A DNA stretch of 64,000 bases from positions 1 to 64,000 of the forward strand of contig JAWSVM010000012.1 of assembly GCA_033851915.1 (NCBI GenBank), in the 5' to 3' direction. A program made the translations under genes and the position numbers. Positions 42,554-52,162 of this stretch are shown here, in pieces. This DNA is from UBA1672 sp033851915. GTDB lineage: Bacteria; Pseudomonadota; Alphaproteobacteria; Micavibrionales; Micavibrionaceae. The notes beneath the pieces were generated by a model. It searched no databases. It was not told where the DNA came from and worked only from the letters and a program-made list of their open reading frames with translations. Within the stretch, counting starts at the first letter, position 1. Each line of letters starts with the position of its first letter.

Positions 42554-43471
42554 ATGAAAAACATATTATTTATAGTTTTAGCAGCCCTAACGACATTAAT
42601 GCCCTTTTCTGCATCGGCGGAGAAGCCACTCTATATCGTCACAACAACATCCCAAATCGGCGATTTAGTGAGAAACATCACGGGTGACAGCGCCCGTGTT
42701 GAAGCCTTGATGGGTACGGGCATCGACCCGCACCTCTATCACCCAACTCGCACAGATGTCTCCAAAATGATGAAGGCAGACATTGTCTTCTATAACGGGA
42801 TTAATCTGGAAGGAAAAATGGAACATTTTCTGGAGCAACTCACCACCCGTAAGCCAACCATTTCCATCGGAAGCGCCTTATCCCTTGATACATTACAGAC
42901 AATCGATGGGCTAGAGGGCTATGACCCGCATATATGGATGAACGTGCATAACTGGATTCTCGGAGGGAAAATTGTTGTTACCGCGCTGTCTAAACTTCGC
43001 CCTGACAACACCGCTCTATATCAAGAAAATAACGCCATATATTCGGCAAAACTCAAAACATTGGATGATTACGTGCGCACTATGATTGCCACAATCTCGG
43101 AGGAAAAACGTATATTGGTCACCGCGCATGATGCGTTTGGATATTTGGGAACAGCCTATAATATTGAAGTGATTGGCGTGCAAGGCATCTCCACAGAAAG
43201 CGAAGCCGGCCTCACCAAAATAAAATATCTGGTTGATGTTCTGGTGGAGCGCAATGTCCCCGCAGTATTTGTTGAAACATCTGTCGGTGACCACAATATC
43301 AAAGCCATCGTTGAAGGCGCAAAAGCACGCGGCCATGATGTTAGAATCGGCGGTTCCCTCTTCTCCGATGCGATGGGCGTCGAAGGCACAATCGAAAGCA
43401 CTTATATAGGTATGATGGAATATAACGTCAGAACCATTACCAAAGCATTGGGTGAGCATGTCGATGGATAA
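42554..43471 (+). CDS. mntA: Manganese/zinc ABC transporter substrate-binding protein
   Basis: 305 residues from the ATG at 42554, with AGGTAAAG upstream; the longer frame is rejected. Signal peptide MKNILFIVLAALTTLMPFSASA. Cluster A-I metal ligands: His in DPHLYHP, His in DPHIWMN, Glu in AVFVETSVGD and Asp in SLFSDAMG. The fourth ligand pattern (Glu/Asp) and the MntR-regulated position favour manganese over zinc. Overlaps the ATPase gene. Confidence 0.92.
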   Translation: MKNILFIVLAALTTLMPFSASAEKPLYIVTTTSQIGDLVRNITGDSARVEALMGTGIDPHLYHPTRTDVSKMMKADIVFYNGINLEGKMEHFLEQLTTRKPTISIGSALSLDTLQTIDGLEGYDPHIWMNVHNWILGGKIVVTALSKLRPDNTALYQENNAIYSAKLKTLDDYVRTMIATISEEKRILVTAHDAFGYLGTAYNIEVIGVQGISTESEAGLTKIKYLVDVLVERNVPAVFVETSVGDHNIKAIVEGAKARGHDVRIGGSLFSDAMGVEGTIESTYIGMMEYNVRTITKALGEHVDG

Positions 43472-44192
43472 CGCAATCGCCCCCCTCTCTGTTAAGGACT
43501 TATCCTGTCGTTACGCGCGACAAGGCAGTTATGCGCTACGTGATATTTCATTCACCGCAAAATCCGGCACAATAACGGGTGTTCTGGGGCCAAACGGCGC
43601 AGGGAAATCGACCTTTCTAAAATCCATACTCGATTTATTACCGCATGAAGGTTCAGTAAAATTCTTTGATGGCACGCTGGCAAAGAACAGACAGAAAATC
43701 GCCTATATTCCGCAGCGCAGCTCCGTTGATTGGGACTTTCCCGTCAGTGCGTTGGATGTGTGCTTGATGGGCTTATACCCGCGCATTGGCTGGCTTCGCC
43801 GTATTCGCAAAGCCCATAAAGAAGAAGCCATGCACTATTTAGAGCAAGTGAAATTACAGGACTTCGCCTACCGTCAAATCGGCGCATTATCAGGCGGACA
43901 ACAACAACGCGTCTTTATGGCACGCGCTTTGGCACAACAGGCCGAGCTGTTCTTACTGGATGAGCCCATGGCAGGTGTTGACCAAAAAACGCAGACTCTA
44001 CTGTTTGACCTGTTTAGTGACCTAAAGCAGCAAGGCAAAACCATGCTGATTATCCATCATAATTTACAAGCCGCTAGCGCGCATTTTGACCATATCCTCT
44101 TGCTGAACCAAACTTTAGTTGCGCAAGGCCCGCCCGAAAAAGCCTTATCAGAAGACGCCATCAACCGTGCCTATAGCCCGATAGAGGCATAA
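43464..44192 (+). CDS. mntB: Manganese ABC transporter ATP-binding protein
   Basis: 242 residues from the ATG at 43464, which has GGGTGA at 8-base spacing; ATG 43458 and GTG 43452 are alternatives. Walker A is GPNGAGKST, signature LSGGQQQRVFMARAL and Walker B LFLLDEPMAGVD. Start overlaps the substrate-binding protein's stop. It energises uptake through the two permeases that follow. Confidence 0.94.
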   Translation: MDNAIAPLSVKDLSCRYARQGSYALRDISFTAKSGTITGVLGPNGAGKSTFLKSILDLLPHEGSVKFFDGTLAKNRQKIAYIPQRSSVDWDFPVSALDVCLMGLYPRIGWLRRIRKAHKEEAMHYLEQVKLQDFAYRQIGALSGGQQQRVFMARALAQQAELFLLDEPMAGVDQKTQTLLFDLFSDLKQQGKTMLIIHHNLQAASAHFDHILLLNQTLVAQGPPEKALSEDAINRAYSPIEA

Positions 44193-44195
44193 ACG

Positions 44196-45068
44196 ATGGA
44201 TATCATCTCAAGCCTTTTGACCGAACATTACAACGCAACAATCGTATTCTTCGCGACTGCCCTGCTTGGCTTATCAGCAGGCTTGGTTGGGTGTTTCCTT
44301 GTCTTACGAAAACAAGCCCTGATTTCCGATGCAGTGACACATGCTACCCTTCCAGGAATTGGCATCGGGTTTCTGCTCTCACTTCATTTTGGATTAAATG
44401 ACGGTAAATACCTGCCATTGTTATTATTATGTTCCGCGATAACAGCCTATCTTGGCGCCGCTGCGGTGCAGTTTATCACCAACAAAACGCGCCTTTCCCC
44501 CGATACAGCCATCGCCAGCGTCATGAGTTTTTTCTACGGCCTCGGCCTCCTCCTGCTCAGTATTATTCAAAACATTGATGCAGGGAATAAAGCGGGGCTA
44601 AACTCGTTCTTATTAGGGCAAGTGTCAGGCCTGCGCATTGATAACCTCATATTACTCGGCGCGGTATCCCTCTTTGTTGTCTGCCTCGTTGTTATGAATT
44701 TTAAAAATTTGCGGCTGCTGTGTTTTGATAAAAACTACGCGAATCTTCTGGGCTTAAAAGTAAAGACCACTGAAAATCTTCTCCTGTTTCTAATGATCCT
44801 TGTGATCTGCACGGGTCTTAAGACTGTTGGCCTTATCATGATTATTGCCCTGCTGATTATTCCGGCGATTACCGCGCGCCTCTGGACAGAGCGCAGCGAA
44901 CTTATGGCGGCACTTTCGGCCTTCTTTGGCGCATTGAGCTGTATCGGTGGTGTATATCTCTCCAGTGCGCTCTATGACCTTCCAACAGGGTCGACAATCG
45001 TCCTATTTGCCTTTGCACTCTTTACTGTCAGCCTCTTGATACGAATCATACGAGGTGCAGATGCTTGA
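44196..45068 (+). CDS. mntC: Manganese ABC transporter permease
   Basis: 290 residues, about eight membrane segments of the ABC-3 family. HATLPGIGIGFLL contains the conserved 'D-x(2)-(S/T)HA.LPG' motif after VLRKQALISDAVT; NLRLLCFDKNYANLLGLKV is the second family motif. 3 bp after the ATPase. Pairs with the next permease as a heterodimer. Confidence 0.92.
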   Translation: MDIISSLLTEHYNATIVFFATALLGLSAGLVGCFLVLRKQALISDAVTHATLPGIGIGFLLSLHFGLNDGKYLPLLLLCSAITAYLGAAAVQFITNKTRLSPDTAIASVMSFFYGLGLLLLSIIQNIDAGNKAGLNSFLLGQVSGLRIDNLILLGAVSLFVVCLVVMNFKNLRLLCFDKNYANLLGLKVKTTENLLLFLMILVICTGLKTVGLIMIIALLIIPAITARLWTERSELMAALSAFFGALSCIGGVYLSSALYDLPTGSTIVLFAFALFTVSLLIRIIRGADA

Positions 45069-45948
45069 TCAATTCTTTATCATCGACTTTCCCGCACTGG
45101 TGATTGTGACACTGGCCAGTGTTTTGTGCGCCCTCCTCGGCAGTTTTCTGGTTCTGACCAAGCAAGCGGTTATGATTGATGCAATATCACATTCGGTTCT
45201 GCCGGGCATTGTTGTCGGAGTTTTGCTCTCTGGTTCCTTCAGCATATTATACGTTATGGCGGGCGCATTAACCTCCGCCCTGATTGCAGTGCTCTTGGTT
45301 TATGTGTTCCAGCATTGGGGAAAAATCGAACAAGGCGCAGCCATAGGCGCGGTCTTTACGGCCATGTTTGCCTTTGGCGTTTTATTGCTGGAAACCCAAG
45401 TTGGCTCGCGCATTCATCTGGATACACAACATGTTCTATATGGCGCGCTGGAGCTAACATATTGGGCGAATCCATTTGAATGGAGCTCTATGCCCACGCA
45501 GATTAAAACACTGGCTGTGCTGCTGATTCTTACCGTGGTATTTCTACTGGCCTTCTTCAAAGAACTGCGCCTCACCACCTTTGATCCGACCTATGCAAGA
45601 ATCATGGGCTATAAAACATATTTGTTTCAAATCACGTTATTGGTGCTAATTGCCCTTGTTGCGGTGGGCTGTTTCGAGGCAACAGGCTCTATTCTGGTTA
45701 TTGCCCTGTTTATTTGCCCCGCTGCTGCCGCGCGGATGCTTTGTGACCAAATGAGTAGCCAACTCCTGTTAAGCACGCTCATTGCGGTATTCTGCGCCGT
45801 AACGGGCTATTTTGCCTCCGCTCTACTGCCCTTATGGCTTGGTTTTGATATGACAGTGAACAGCGCCTCTGTCATCGCTCTTTTTTCAGGCATATGCCTA
45901 ATTATAACCATCATTGGATCCCCTAAATATGGTATCTTCGCGAAATAG
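45061..45948 (+). CDS. mntD: Manganese ABC transporter second permease
   Basis: 295 residues from the ATG at 45061, which has GAGG at 5-base spacing; a GTG at 45055 is possible. ABC-3 family like its neighbour: VLTKQAVMIDAISHSVLPGIVVG and LRLTTFDPTYARIMG. Two different permeases for one system is the MntABCD/SitABCD organisation. Confidence 0.92.
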   Translation: MLDQFFIIDFPALVIVTLASVLCALLGSFLVLTKQAVMIDAISHSVLPGIVVGVLLSGSFSILYVMAGALTSALIAVLLVYVFQHWGKIEQGAAIGAVFTAMFAFGVLLLETQVGSRIHLDTQHVLYGALELTYWANPFEWSSMPTQIKTLAVLLILTVVFLLAFFKELRLTTFDPTYARIMGYKTYLFQITLLVLIALVAVGCFEATGSILVIALFICPAAAARMLCDQMSSQLLLSTLIAVFCAVTGYFASALLPLWLGFDMTVNSASVIALFSGICLIITIIGSPKYGIFAK

Positions 45949-45980
45949 AAGGAAAATGACTATAATTCTTATGATATTTC

Positions 45981-46019
45981 TTGACACTAGGCAGTGAGTA
46001 TGGTTATTTCCATCGCCTA
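45981..46019 (+). promoter_or_regulatory. rplU upstream promoter element and hairpin
   Basis: A consensus TTGACA (45981-45986) lies 117 bp before rplU, but no good -10 box is at 17 bp (TTATTT). TAGGC/GCCTA (45988-45992, 46015-46019) and ATGG/CCAT (46000-46003, 46010-46013) form a hairpin just downstream. It could be an operator or leader hairpin for ribosomal protein autoregulation. The rest of the 154-bp gap shows nothing else. Confidence 0.35.
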
Positions 46020-46102
46020 TGACATGAAGGACTCTCGTTTGAGACTGAAGTGTTATAAGAACGAATAAAAATGAAAACACACAATTAAAACGGATTAAAG
46101 CG

Positions 46103-46417
46103 ATGTTTGCGGTTATTAAAACTGGTGGAAAACAGTATAAAGTACAAAAAGATGATAAACTTCTTGTTGAAAAACTAGAAGGTGAAGACGGTGCAACAAT
46201 CATACTTGATGAAGTATTGATGGTCGTTGACGGTAAGACTTCAAAAGTTGGTGAGCCTTTGGTTAAGGGCGCAACAGTAGAAGCGACATTGATCAGACAG
46301 ACACGTGGTCCTAAAATCACGATCTTCAAAAAGAAGCGTCGTCAGAACTACCGTCGTAAAAAAGGTCATCGTCAAGATCTTACAATGATCCAAATAACAA
46401 ACATTAAAGCGGCTTAG
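46103..46417 (+). CDS. rplU: 50S ribosomal protein L21
   Basis: 104 residues, canonical L21: MFAVIKTGGKQYKV, DEVLMV and TIFKKKRRQNYRRKKGHRQ. First gene of the conserved rplU-rpmA-obgE group. Confidence 0.97.
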   Translation: MFAVIKTGGKQYKVQKDDKLLVEKLEGEDGATIILDEVLMVVDGKTSKVGEPLVKGATVEATLIRQTRGPKITIFKKKRRQNYRRKKGHRQDLTMIQITNIKAA

Positions 46418-46458
46418 TTCTAAATATTAGAACGCGCAAGCAAATCAGGAGATAAATA

Positions 46459-46743
46459 ATGGCACATAAAAAAGCAGGTGGTAGTACCAGAAACGGTCGT
46501 GACTCAGCTGGTCGTCGTCTAGGCATAAAAAAATACGGTGGTGAATCTGTATTAGCCGGTAACATCATTGTTCGCCAACGCGGAACAAAATGGATACCTG
46601 GTAAAAATGTTGGTCTGGGTAAAGACCACACAATCTTCGCATTGCTTGAAGGACAGGTTCTGTTCACAAGAGGTAAAGGTGACAGAGCGGTTGTTAATAT
46701 CGTTCCGGCAAATGACGGTTCAACAGCACAAGCCGCTGAATAA
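46459..46743 (+). CDS. rpmA: 50S ribosomal protein L27
   Basis: 94 residues: MAHKKAGGSTRNGRDSAGRRLGIKKYGG is the L27 N-terminal signature, reaching into the peptidyl transferase centre. 41 bp after rplU with AGGAG upstream. Followed by a terminator. Confidence 0.98.
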   Translation: MAHKKAGGSTRNGRDSAGRRLGIKKYGGESVLAGNIIVRQRGTKWIPGKNVGLGKDHTIFALLEGQVLFTRGKGDRAVVNIVPANDGSTAQAAE

Positions 46744-46767
46744 ACCTCTTTGCAGTAAATAATTTAT

Positions 46768-46797
46768 AAGGGGGAGCATCATGCCTTCCCCTTTTTT
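46768..46797 (+). terminator. Terminator after rpmA
   Basis: AAGGGGGA (46768-46775) pairs with TTCCCCTT (46786-46793) with one G-T, followed by TTTTTT. It ends the rplU-rpmA transcript; some read-through to obgE is possible since the obgE start is only 37 bp away. Confidence 0.8.
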
Positions 46798-46833
46798 AAT
46801 GAGCGCCATTTGAGCCAATAGAGAATAAAGACG

Positions 46834-47865
46834 ATGAAATTTTTAGATGAAGCAAAAATCTATTTAGAGAGTGGTAAAGGCGGCCCTGGTTGCGTGGCTT
46901 TTCACCGTGAGAAAAACATTGCCTTTGGTGGCCCTAGTGGTGGCAACGGCGGTAAAGGTGGCGACATCTATTTCGAAGCCGTTGAAACCCTCAACACGCT
47001 TATCGATTTCCGCTTTATGCAACATTATAGCGCCACACACGGCAAGCATGGCTCCGGCCGTAACCGAACCGGCCCGGGTGGCGATGACTTGGTTATCAAA
47101 GTACCTGTTGGCACAGAGGTTCTCGATGATGAAAAAGACACTGTTCTCGCTGACCTTAGCGAAAAAGGACAAATCGTCAAATTTATGAAGGGCGGTGATG
47201 GCGGTTACGGGAATGCACATTATAAAAGCGCAACCAACCAAGCACCACGTAAATTCACACCGGGTTGGCCTTCACAGGAAATGGCCGTATGGTTACGCAT
47301 GAAACTAATCGCCGATGTTGGCCTTGTTGGCCTTCCGAATGCAGGGAAATCAACATTCTTGGCAGCATGTTCCAATGCGAAGCCTAAAATTGCAAACTAC
47401 CCCTTCACAACGCTACACCCTAACTTGGGCGTGGTTAAAGTGGGTGACAGAGATTTCGTTATTGCCGATATCCCTGGCCTTATCGAAGGCGCACATGAAG
47501 GCTTAGGCCTTGGTGATCGTTTCCTTGGCCATGTAGAGCGTACATCAGTTCTGCTGCACATTATTGATTGCACGCAGGATGATATCGTCAAAGACTATAA
47601 AACCATTCGTCATGAGCTAAAAGAATATGGCTGTGATCTTGAAAACAGGCATGAAATTGTTGTGATTAACAAAGCCGATGCTCTGGGCGCGGAATTGGCG
47701 CAAGATCAAGCGCAAATGCTAGAAGATGCCATTGGCAAAAAAGTATGCATAATGTCTGCCGTTTCAGGTGAAAATACAAAGAATATCCTCTATCAACTTG
47801 CAGAAGTTGTTTACAGAGAGAAATATGGCGAAGGCATAGAAGACACAAGTTTTGATCCAACATGA
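46834..47865 (+). CDS. obgE: GTPase ObgE/CgtA
   Basis: 343 residues. The glycine-rich Obg domain (SGKGGPGCVAFHREKN...GGPSGGNGGKGGD) precedes the G domain with G1 GLPNAGKSTF, G3 DIPGLIEGA and G4 NKAD. Roles in ribosome assembly and stress are known for the family. The C-terminal OCT domain is short. Overlaps proB by four bases. Confidence 0.97.
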   Translation: MKFLDEAKIYLESGKGGPGCVAFHREKNIAFGGPSGGNGGKGGDIYFEAVETLNTLIDFRFMQHYSATHGKHGSGRNRTGPGGDDLVIKVPVGTEVLDDEKDTVLADLSEKGQIVKFMKGGDGGYGNAHYKSATNQAPRKFTPGWPSQEMAVWLRMKLIADVGLVGLPNAGKSTFLAACSNAKPKIANYPFTTLHPNLGVVKVGDRDFVIADIPGLIEGAHEGLGLGDRFLGHVERTSVLLHIIDCTQDDIVKDYKTIRHELKEYGCDLENRHEIVVINKADALGAELAQDQAQMLEDAIGKKVCIMSAVSGENTKNILYQLAEVVYREKYGEGIEDTSFDPT

Positions 47866-48992
47866 AATCAATTTTAGAAAACTCTAAACTGATTGTTATA
47901 AAAATCGGCTCCGTGCTGGTTCGCGGTGATGCGTTGGATCAAGCAAACCAGCCATGGATGGACGCGCTGGCAAAAGATATCCGCACTTTAAGAGATCAGG
48001 GTAAAAAGATTGTCCTCGTCTCCTCGGGTGGTGTTGCTTTAGGGCGTAAAGCACTAAACATTCCCTCTAATATTTCTCCAAGTTCTATTCCACTGGCAAA
48101 GAAACAAGCGGCCTCCGCTGTTGGTCAATATCATTTGTTTAATGGATATTTTAAAGCTTTCGAAAAACAAGGTATCACCACCGCACAAGTTCTTTTGACC
48201 ATGAGTGAAACAGAGAACCGACGCATGAACCTTAATGCACGTGAGACACTCCATACATTATTAGAGAGTGGTCTCGTGCCGGTTATCAACGAAAACGACA
48301 CCGTCTCAACCGAAGAAATCCGCTTTGGTGATAATGACCGCTTAAGTGTCAGAGTGGCGCAGATGATCCTCGCTGACACTGTTGTGATCCTGTCAACAAC
48401 AGACGGCTTATACACAGATAACCCCGATACTAACCCACAGGCTGAGCATATTCCCTTTATTGATGGCCTCACCGATGATCATACCCAAATGGCAGGCGAT
48501 GCCATTGCAGGCTTAAGCACCGGCGGCATGAAAAGCAAAATAGAAGCCGCCAACGCAGCAACAAAATCCGGCATAAACTTCATCATCACAGATGGACAGG
48601 ATAACCATGCCCTGTCTCACCTTTATGATAATCAAGCAAAGAAAGCCACATTGTTTGCAGCGCAGAAATGCGCAAATAATGCGCGTAAAATATGGCTTGG
48701 CGCACACATGAACCCCAAAGGCAGCGTAACCATTGATGATGGCGCACTCTCTGCCCTCAATAGTGGCAAGAGCCTCCTTCCCGTTGGTGTTAAGGACGTT
48801 TCCGGTGATTTTAAACGCGGTGATGTGATTGAGATTAAAACGCTGTCAGGTGATAAAATCGGCATGGGTATCAGCGCCTATAACGCAGATGACGCGCGGC
48901 GTATTATCGGCATAAACAGTGCTGAAATTCATGACATTTTAGGCTATATCGGACGCTCCGAACTTGTCCATCGCAATGATATGGTGCTTTAA
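47862..48992 (+). CDS. proB: Glutamate 5-kinase
   Basis: 376 residues: amino-acid kinase domain (VIKIGSVLV, VSSGGVALG, NENDTV, GTGGMKSK-type STGGMKSKIEAA) plus a C-terminal PUA domain (GLSTG...; SLLPVGVKDVSGDFKRGDVIEI). First step of proline synthesis. Overlaps obgE by four bases and the convergent acetyltransferase by 54 bp. Confidence 0.96.
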   Translation: MKSILENSKLIVIKIGSVLVRGDALDQANQPWMDALAKDIRTLRDQGKKIVLVSSGGVALGRKALNIPSNISPSSIPLAKKQAASAVGQYHLFNGYFKAFEKQGITTAQVLLTMSETENRRMNLNARETLHTLLESGLVPVINENDTVSTEEIRFGDNDRLSVRVAQMILADTVVILSTTDGLYTDNPDTNPQAEHIPFIDGLTDDHTQMAGDAIAGLSTGGMKSKIEAANAATKSGINFIITDGQDNHALSHLYDNQAKKATLFAAQKCANNARKIWLGAHMNPKGSVTIDDGALSALNSGKSLLPVGVKDVSGDFKRGDVIEIKTLSGDKIGMGISAYNADDARRIIGINSAEIHDILGYIGRSELVHRNDMVL

Positions 48993-49526
48993 CCAGTCTT
49001 CTTTGGTTATTTCCCAAATTTGTGCAATATCTTCGCCATTGTGATGAAGAGCTCTCTCTTCACGTAAAAAAGTAGCCCCCGTTTTTTGCTTTACCCTACG
49101 GGATGCAACATTATTTTTAACATTACTGACAATAAATTTATCTATTTCTAGAACATTAAAAATAAAGCCGTTAATACTATAAATTGCTTCAGTCATAATT
49201 CCACGCCCATGATAAGGTTTTGCAAGCCAAAAACCTCTATTTCCATCCTTGGTAGGTATAATGCGAAAATTAACCATACCTATCGCTTCATCATTTCCAT
49301 TTTTAAGCGTTATAGCCCAAACATGCCAATTTTCTGATTCTGTCTGTGGCAGAATATGATCTCTGATATGTGTTAACGCGCCATCCTCTGGGTATGGCCA
49401 AGGAACAGACACACCCATATATTTGATAATATCCCAATCATTAAAGTATTTCTGAACTGCTGGCGCATCATCTAAAGAAATAGGACGTAATACTAAACGC
49501 TCTGTTTGCAAGGTTGGTGTTTTCAT
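48939..49526 (-). CDS. RimJ/RimL-type GNAT acetyltransferase
   Basis: 195 residues. TERLVLRPISLDDAPAVQKYF at the start and the acetyl-CoA loop GFWLAKPYHGRGIMTEAI (QxxGxG-type) are RimJ/RimL family marks; NNVASRRVKQKTGATF is the usual C-terminal motif. Substrate unknown: ribosomal protein, antibiotic or metabolite. The 3' end overlaps proB. Confidence 0.88.
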   Translation of the reverse strand: MKTPTLQTERLVLRPISLDDAPAVQKYFNDWDIIKYMGVSVPWPYPEDGALTHIRDHILPQTESENWHVWAITLKNGNDEAIGMVNFRIIPTKDGNRGFWLAKPYHGRGIMTEAIYSINGFIFNVLEIDKFIVSNVKNNVASRRVKQKTGATFLREERALHHNGEDIAQIWEITKEDWLKHHIIAMDKFGASDIA

Positions 49527-49564
49527 TCATTATAAATACCTAACCGAATCAAAAAGGGCAAGAG

Positions 49565-52162
49565 ATGCGAACAGATACACCTAAAACTATTTATCTAAAA
49601 GATTACACACCCTTCCCTTTCGAGATTGAAAATCTGCACCTTAATTTTGATATCCGTGATGGGCATACAATCGTTACAGCAACCACAGCCTATAAACGAA
49701 AAGACGCAGCAACAACCTCGCTTTACCTTCATGGTGAAGAGTTAGATATCATCGATATATCAATTGATGATCAGAGCGTTGATGCATATAAGAAAACAGA
49801 TGATGGTTTAACATTAAATGTGCCTGACAAAGATACGTTCACATTAAAAATCCAAACCAAAATATACCCCGAGCAAAACACACGTCTTGAAGGATTATAT
49901 AATTCCGGTGGTACATATTGCACACAATGCGAAGCCGAAGGGTTTCGCCGCATCACCTATTACCCTGACCGCCCCGACGTTATGACTATTTTCACCGTTA
50001 GAGTAGAAGCCGATAAGAAATACCCCGTTCTGCTTTCAAACGGTAACCGCACCGATGGCGGCGAAGTTGGCGAAGATCGTCACTTTACGGTATGGGAAGA
50101 CCCGCATCTGAAGCCTTGTTATCTATTCGCGCTTGTCGTTGGCGATCTAACACACATACATGACACCTTCACCACGGCCTCCGACAGAGAGGTCGATCTA
50201 TACATCTATGTTCGCCACGGTGATGAAAGCCAGTGTGATCATGCAATGGCCAGCCTTAAGCGCTCCATGACATGGGATGAAGAAGTATATGGTCTGGAAT
50301 ACGATCTCGACATCTTTAATATCGTTGCGGTCAGTGACTTTAATATGGGCGCGATGGAGAATAAATCTCTCAACATTTTCAATACCGCACTTGTTCTCGC
50401 GCAACAAGAAACCGCAACAGATCAAGATTTTATGCGCGTTGAAGGCGTTATCGCCCATGAATATTTTCATAATTGGAGCGGTAATCGTGTGACATGCCGT
50501 GACTGGTTTCAACTCTCTTTGAAAGAAGGACTAACGGTTTTCCGTGATCAGGAGTTCTCCAGTGATATGCATTCACGTGACGTTCAGCGCATTGATGATG
50601 TGACGCATCTGCGCCGCTTCCAATTTAGTGAAGATGCATCCCCCCTCGCGCACCCTATCCGCCCTGATAATTATATAGAAATCAATAACTTCTATACCAT
50701 GACTGTCTATGAAAAAGGCGCAGAAATCATCCGCATGATGCGCACTATTCTAGGCACAGAAAAATACCGCAAAGGCACGGATTTATACTTTGAGCGCCAT
50801 GACGGACAAGCCGTTACCTGCGATGATTTCGTTAAAGCGATGGAAGATGCCAATGACGCAGATTTGTCTCAATTCAAACTATGGTACTCGCAAGCCGGCA
50901 CACCGGAGCTTAACTTTACTGGGACCTACGATGAACAGAACCAATGCTATGACGTAACGTTAAAGCAGAATATTCCCGACACCGTTGGGCAAAGCAATAA
51001 AAAACCTATGACTATCCCCTGTTCGCTCGGCCTGATTGGCGCGGACGGTAAGGATTTGATTGAAACACAAACATTGATGTTAAGCGATGCAGAGCAGAGC
51101 TTCAAAATAGAGAATATCACTGAAAAGCCTACACCATCCATTTTGCGAAATTTCTCTGCGCCCGTAAAATTGACAACCGATTTAACAGATGACGATCTTG
51201 CATTCTTGATGATTAATGACAGTGATGGCTTTAATCGATGGGAAGCAGGTCAGACCTATTACCAGCGCACAATCAATCAGATCATGGAAACAGGTGACGC
51301 GCCGAGCCAATCATTCTTGGATATATACGGAAATTTACTGGAGCGTGCCACGCACCCCGATGCTGACAAAGCATTAATGGCGCGTGCAATCAGCATTCCC
51401 GATATCTCCAGCATCAGCCAAAATCAGGATATCATTGATCCGCAAGCCATCCATGACGCGCGGGAAAGCATACTCAACGCTGTTACTGATAACTTCGCGG
51501 ATTTATTGCAGAAAATATATACCGACAACCGCACCAGCAATAATTTTTCCATTACTGCCGAGGCCATGGGGCAACGCACGTTACAAAACACCGCACTAAT
51601 GATCTTGTCTAATAAATTAACAAATGACGATGCTACGCGATGTAAAGCCCATTATGACGCGGCGAATAACATGACAGATCGCATGGCTGGATTATATCTG
51701 GCATGCGCCCTTGATGGTGCAGTACATGATAAAATCGTGAATGATTTTTACACGCGCTACAAAGATTACCCACTGGTGATCGATAAATGGTTCGGCGCGC
51801 AAGCACAAATTCACTTGCCCAAAACCATAGATGTGGTTAAGCAACTTCGCCAACACGCAGATTTCAATATCAAGAACCCTAACCGCGTGCGCTCCCTATT
51901 CTCGGCCTTTGCTATGAGCAACCCTGTGCGCTTTCATGCAACAGATGGCTCCGGCTATGCGTTCCTACGGGATGCAATTATTGAGCTGAACAAGATCAAC
52001 CCGCAAATTGCTGCACGCCTGCTAACACCTATGCGAACGTGGAGATCTTACACACCTGACCGTCAAATTATGATGAAAGATGCGCTGACAGAGATATTGA
52101 AAATCGAAGATATCGCCCCTGACATTTTTGAAATTGCCAGTAAAAGCCTGAATGACGCATGA
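49565..52162 (+). CDS. pepN: Aminopeptidase N
   Basis: 865 residues. GAMEN motif (MGAMENKSLN, about residue 260), zinc site HEYFHNWSGNRV with E in LKEGLTVFRDQEF (about 297-320), and the M1-family N-terminal domain YLKDYTPFPFEIE. Removes N-terminal residues from peptides. Overlaps rnhB by four bases. Confidence 0.96.
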   Translation: MRTDTPKTIYLKDYTPFPFEIENLHLNFDIRDGHTIVTATTAYKRKDAATTSLYLHGEELDIIDISIDDQSVDAYKKTDDGLTLNVPDKDTFTLKIQTKIYPEQNTRLEGLYNSGGTYCTQCEAEGFRRITYYPDRPDVMTIFTVRVEADKKYPVLLSNGNRTDGGEVGEDRHFTVWEDPHLKPCYLFALVVGDLTHIHDTFTTASDREVDLYIYVRHGDESQCDHAMASLKRSMTWDEEVYGLEYDLDIFNIVAVSDFNMGAMENKSLNIFNTALVLAQQETATDQDFMRVEGVIAHEYFHNWSGNRVTCRDWFQLSLKEGLTVFRDQEFSSDMHSRDVQRIDDVTHLRRFQFSEDASPLAHPIRPDNYIEINNFYTMTVYEKGAEIIRMMRTILGTEKYRKGTDLYFERHDGQAVTCDDFVKAMEDANDADLSQFKLWYSQAGTPELNFTGTYDEQNQCYDVTLKQNIPDTVGQSNKKPMTIPCSLGLIGADGKDLIETQTLMLSDAEQSFKIENITEKPTPSILRNFSAPVKLTTDLTDDDLAFLMINDSDGFNRWEAGQTYYQRTINQIMETGDAPSQSFLDIYGNLLERATHPDADKALMARAISIPDISSISQNQDIIDPQAIHDARESILNAVTDNFADLLQKIYTDNRTSNNFSITAEAMGQRTLQNTALMILSNKLTNDDATRCKAHYDAANNMTDRMAGLYLACALDGAVHDKIVNDFYTRYKDYPLVIDKWFGAQAQIHLPKTIDVVKQLRQHADFNIKNPNRVRSLFSAFAMSNPVRFHATDGSGYAFLRDAIIELNKINPQIAARLLTPMRTWRSYTPDRQIMMKDALTEILKIEDIAPDIFEIASKSLNDA

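Noticed and set aside
42011..45948. Zinc (znu) rather than manganese transporter
   Set aside because: The divergent regulator is MntR-like rather than Zur, and the binding protein lacks the His-rich loop usual in ZnuA.
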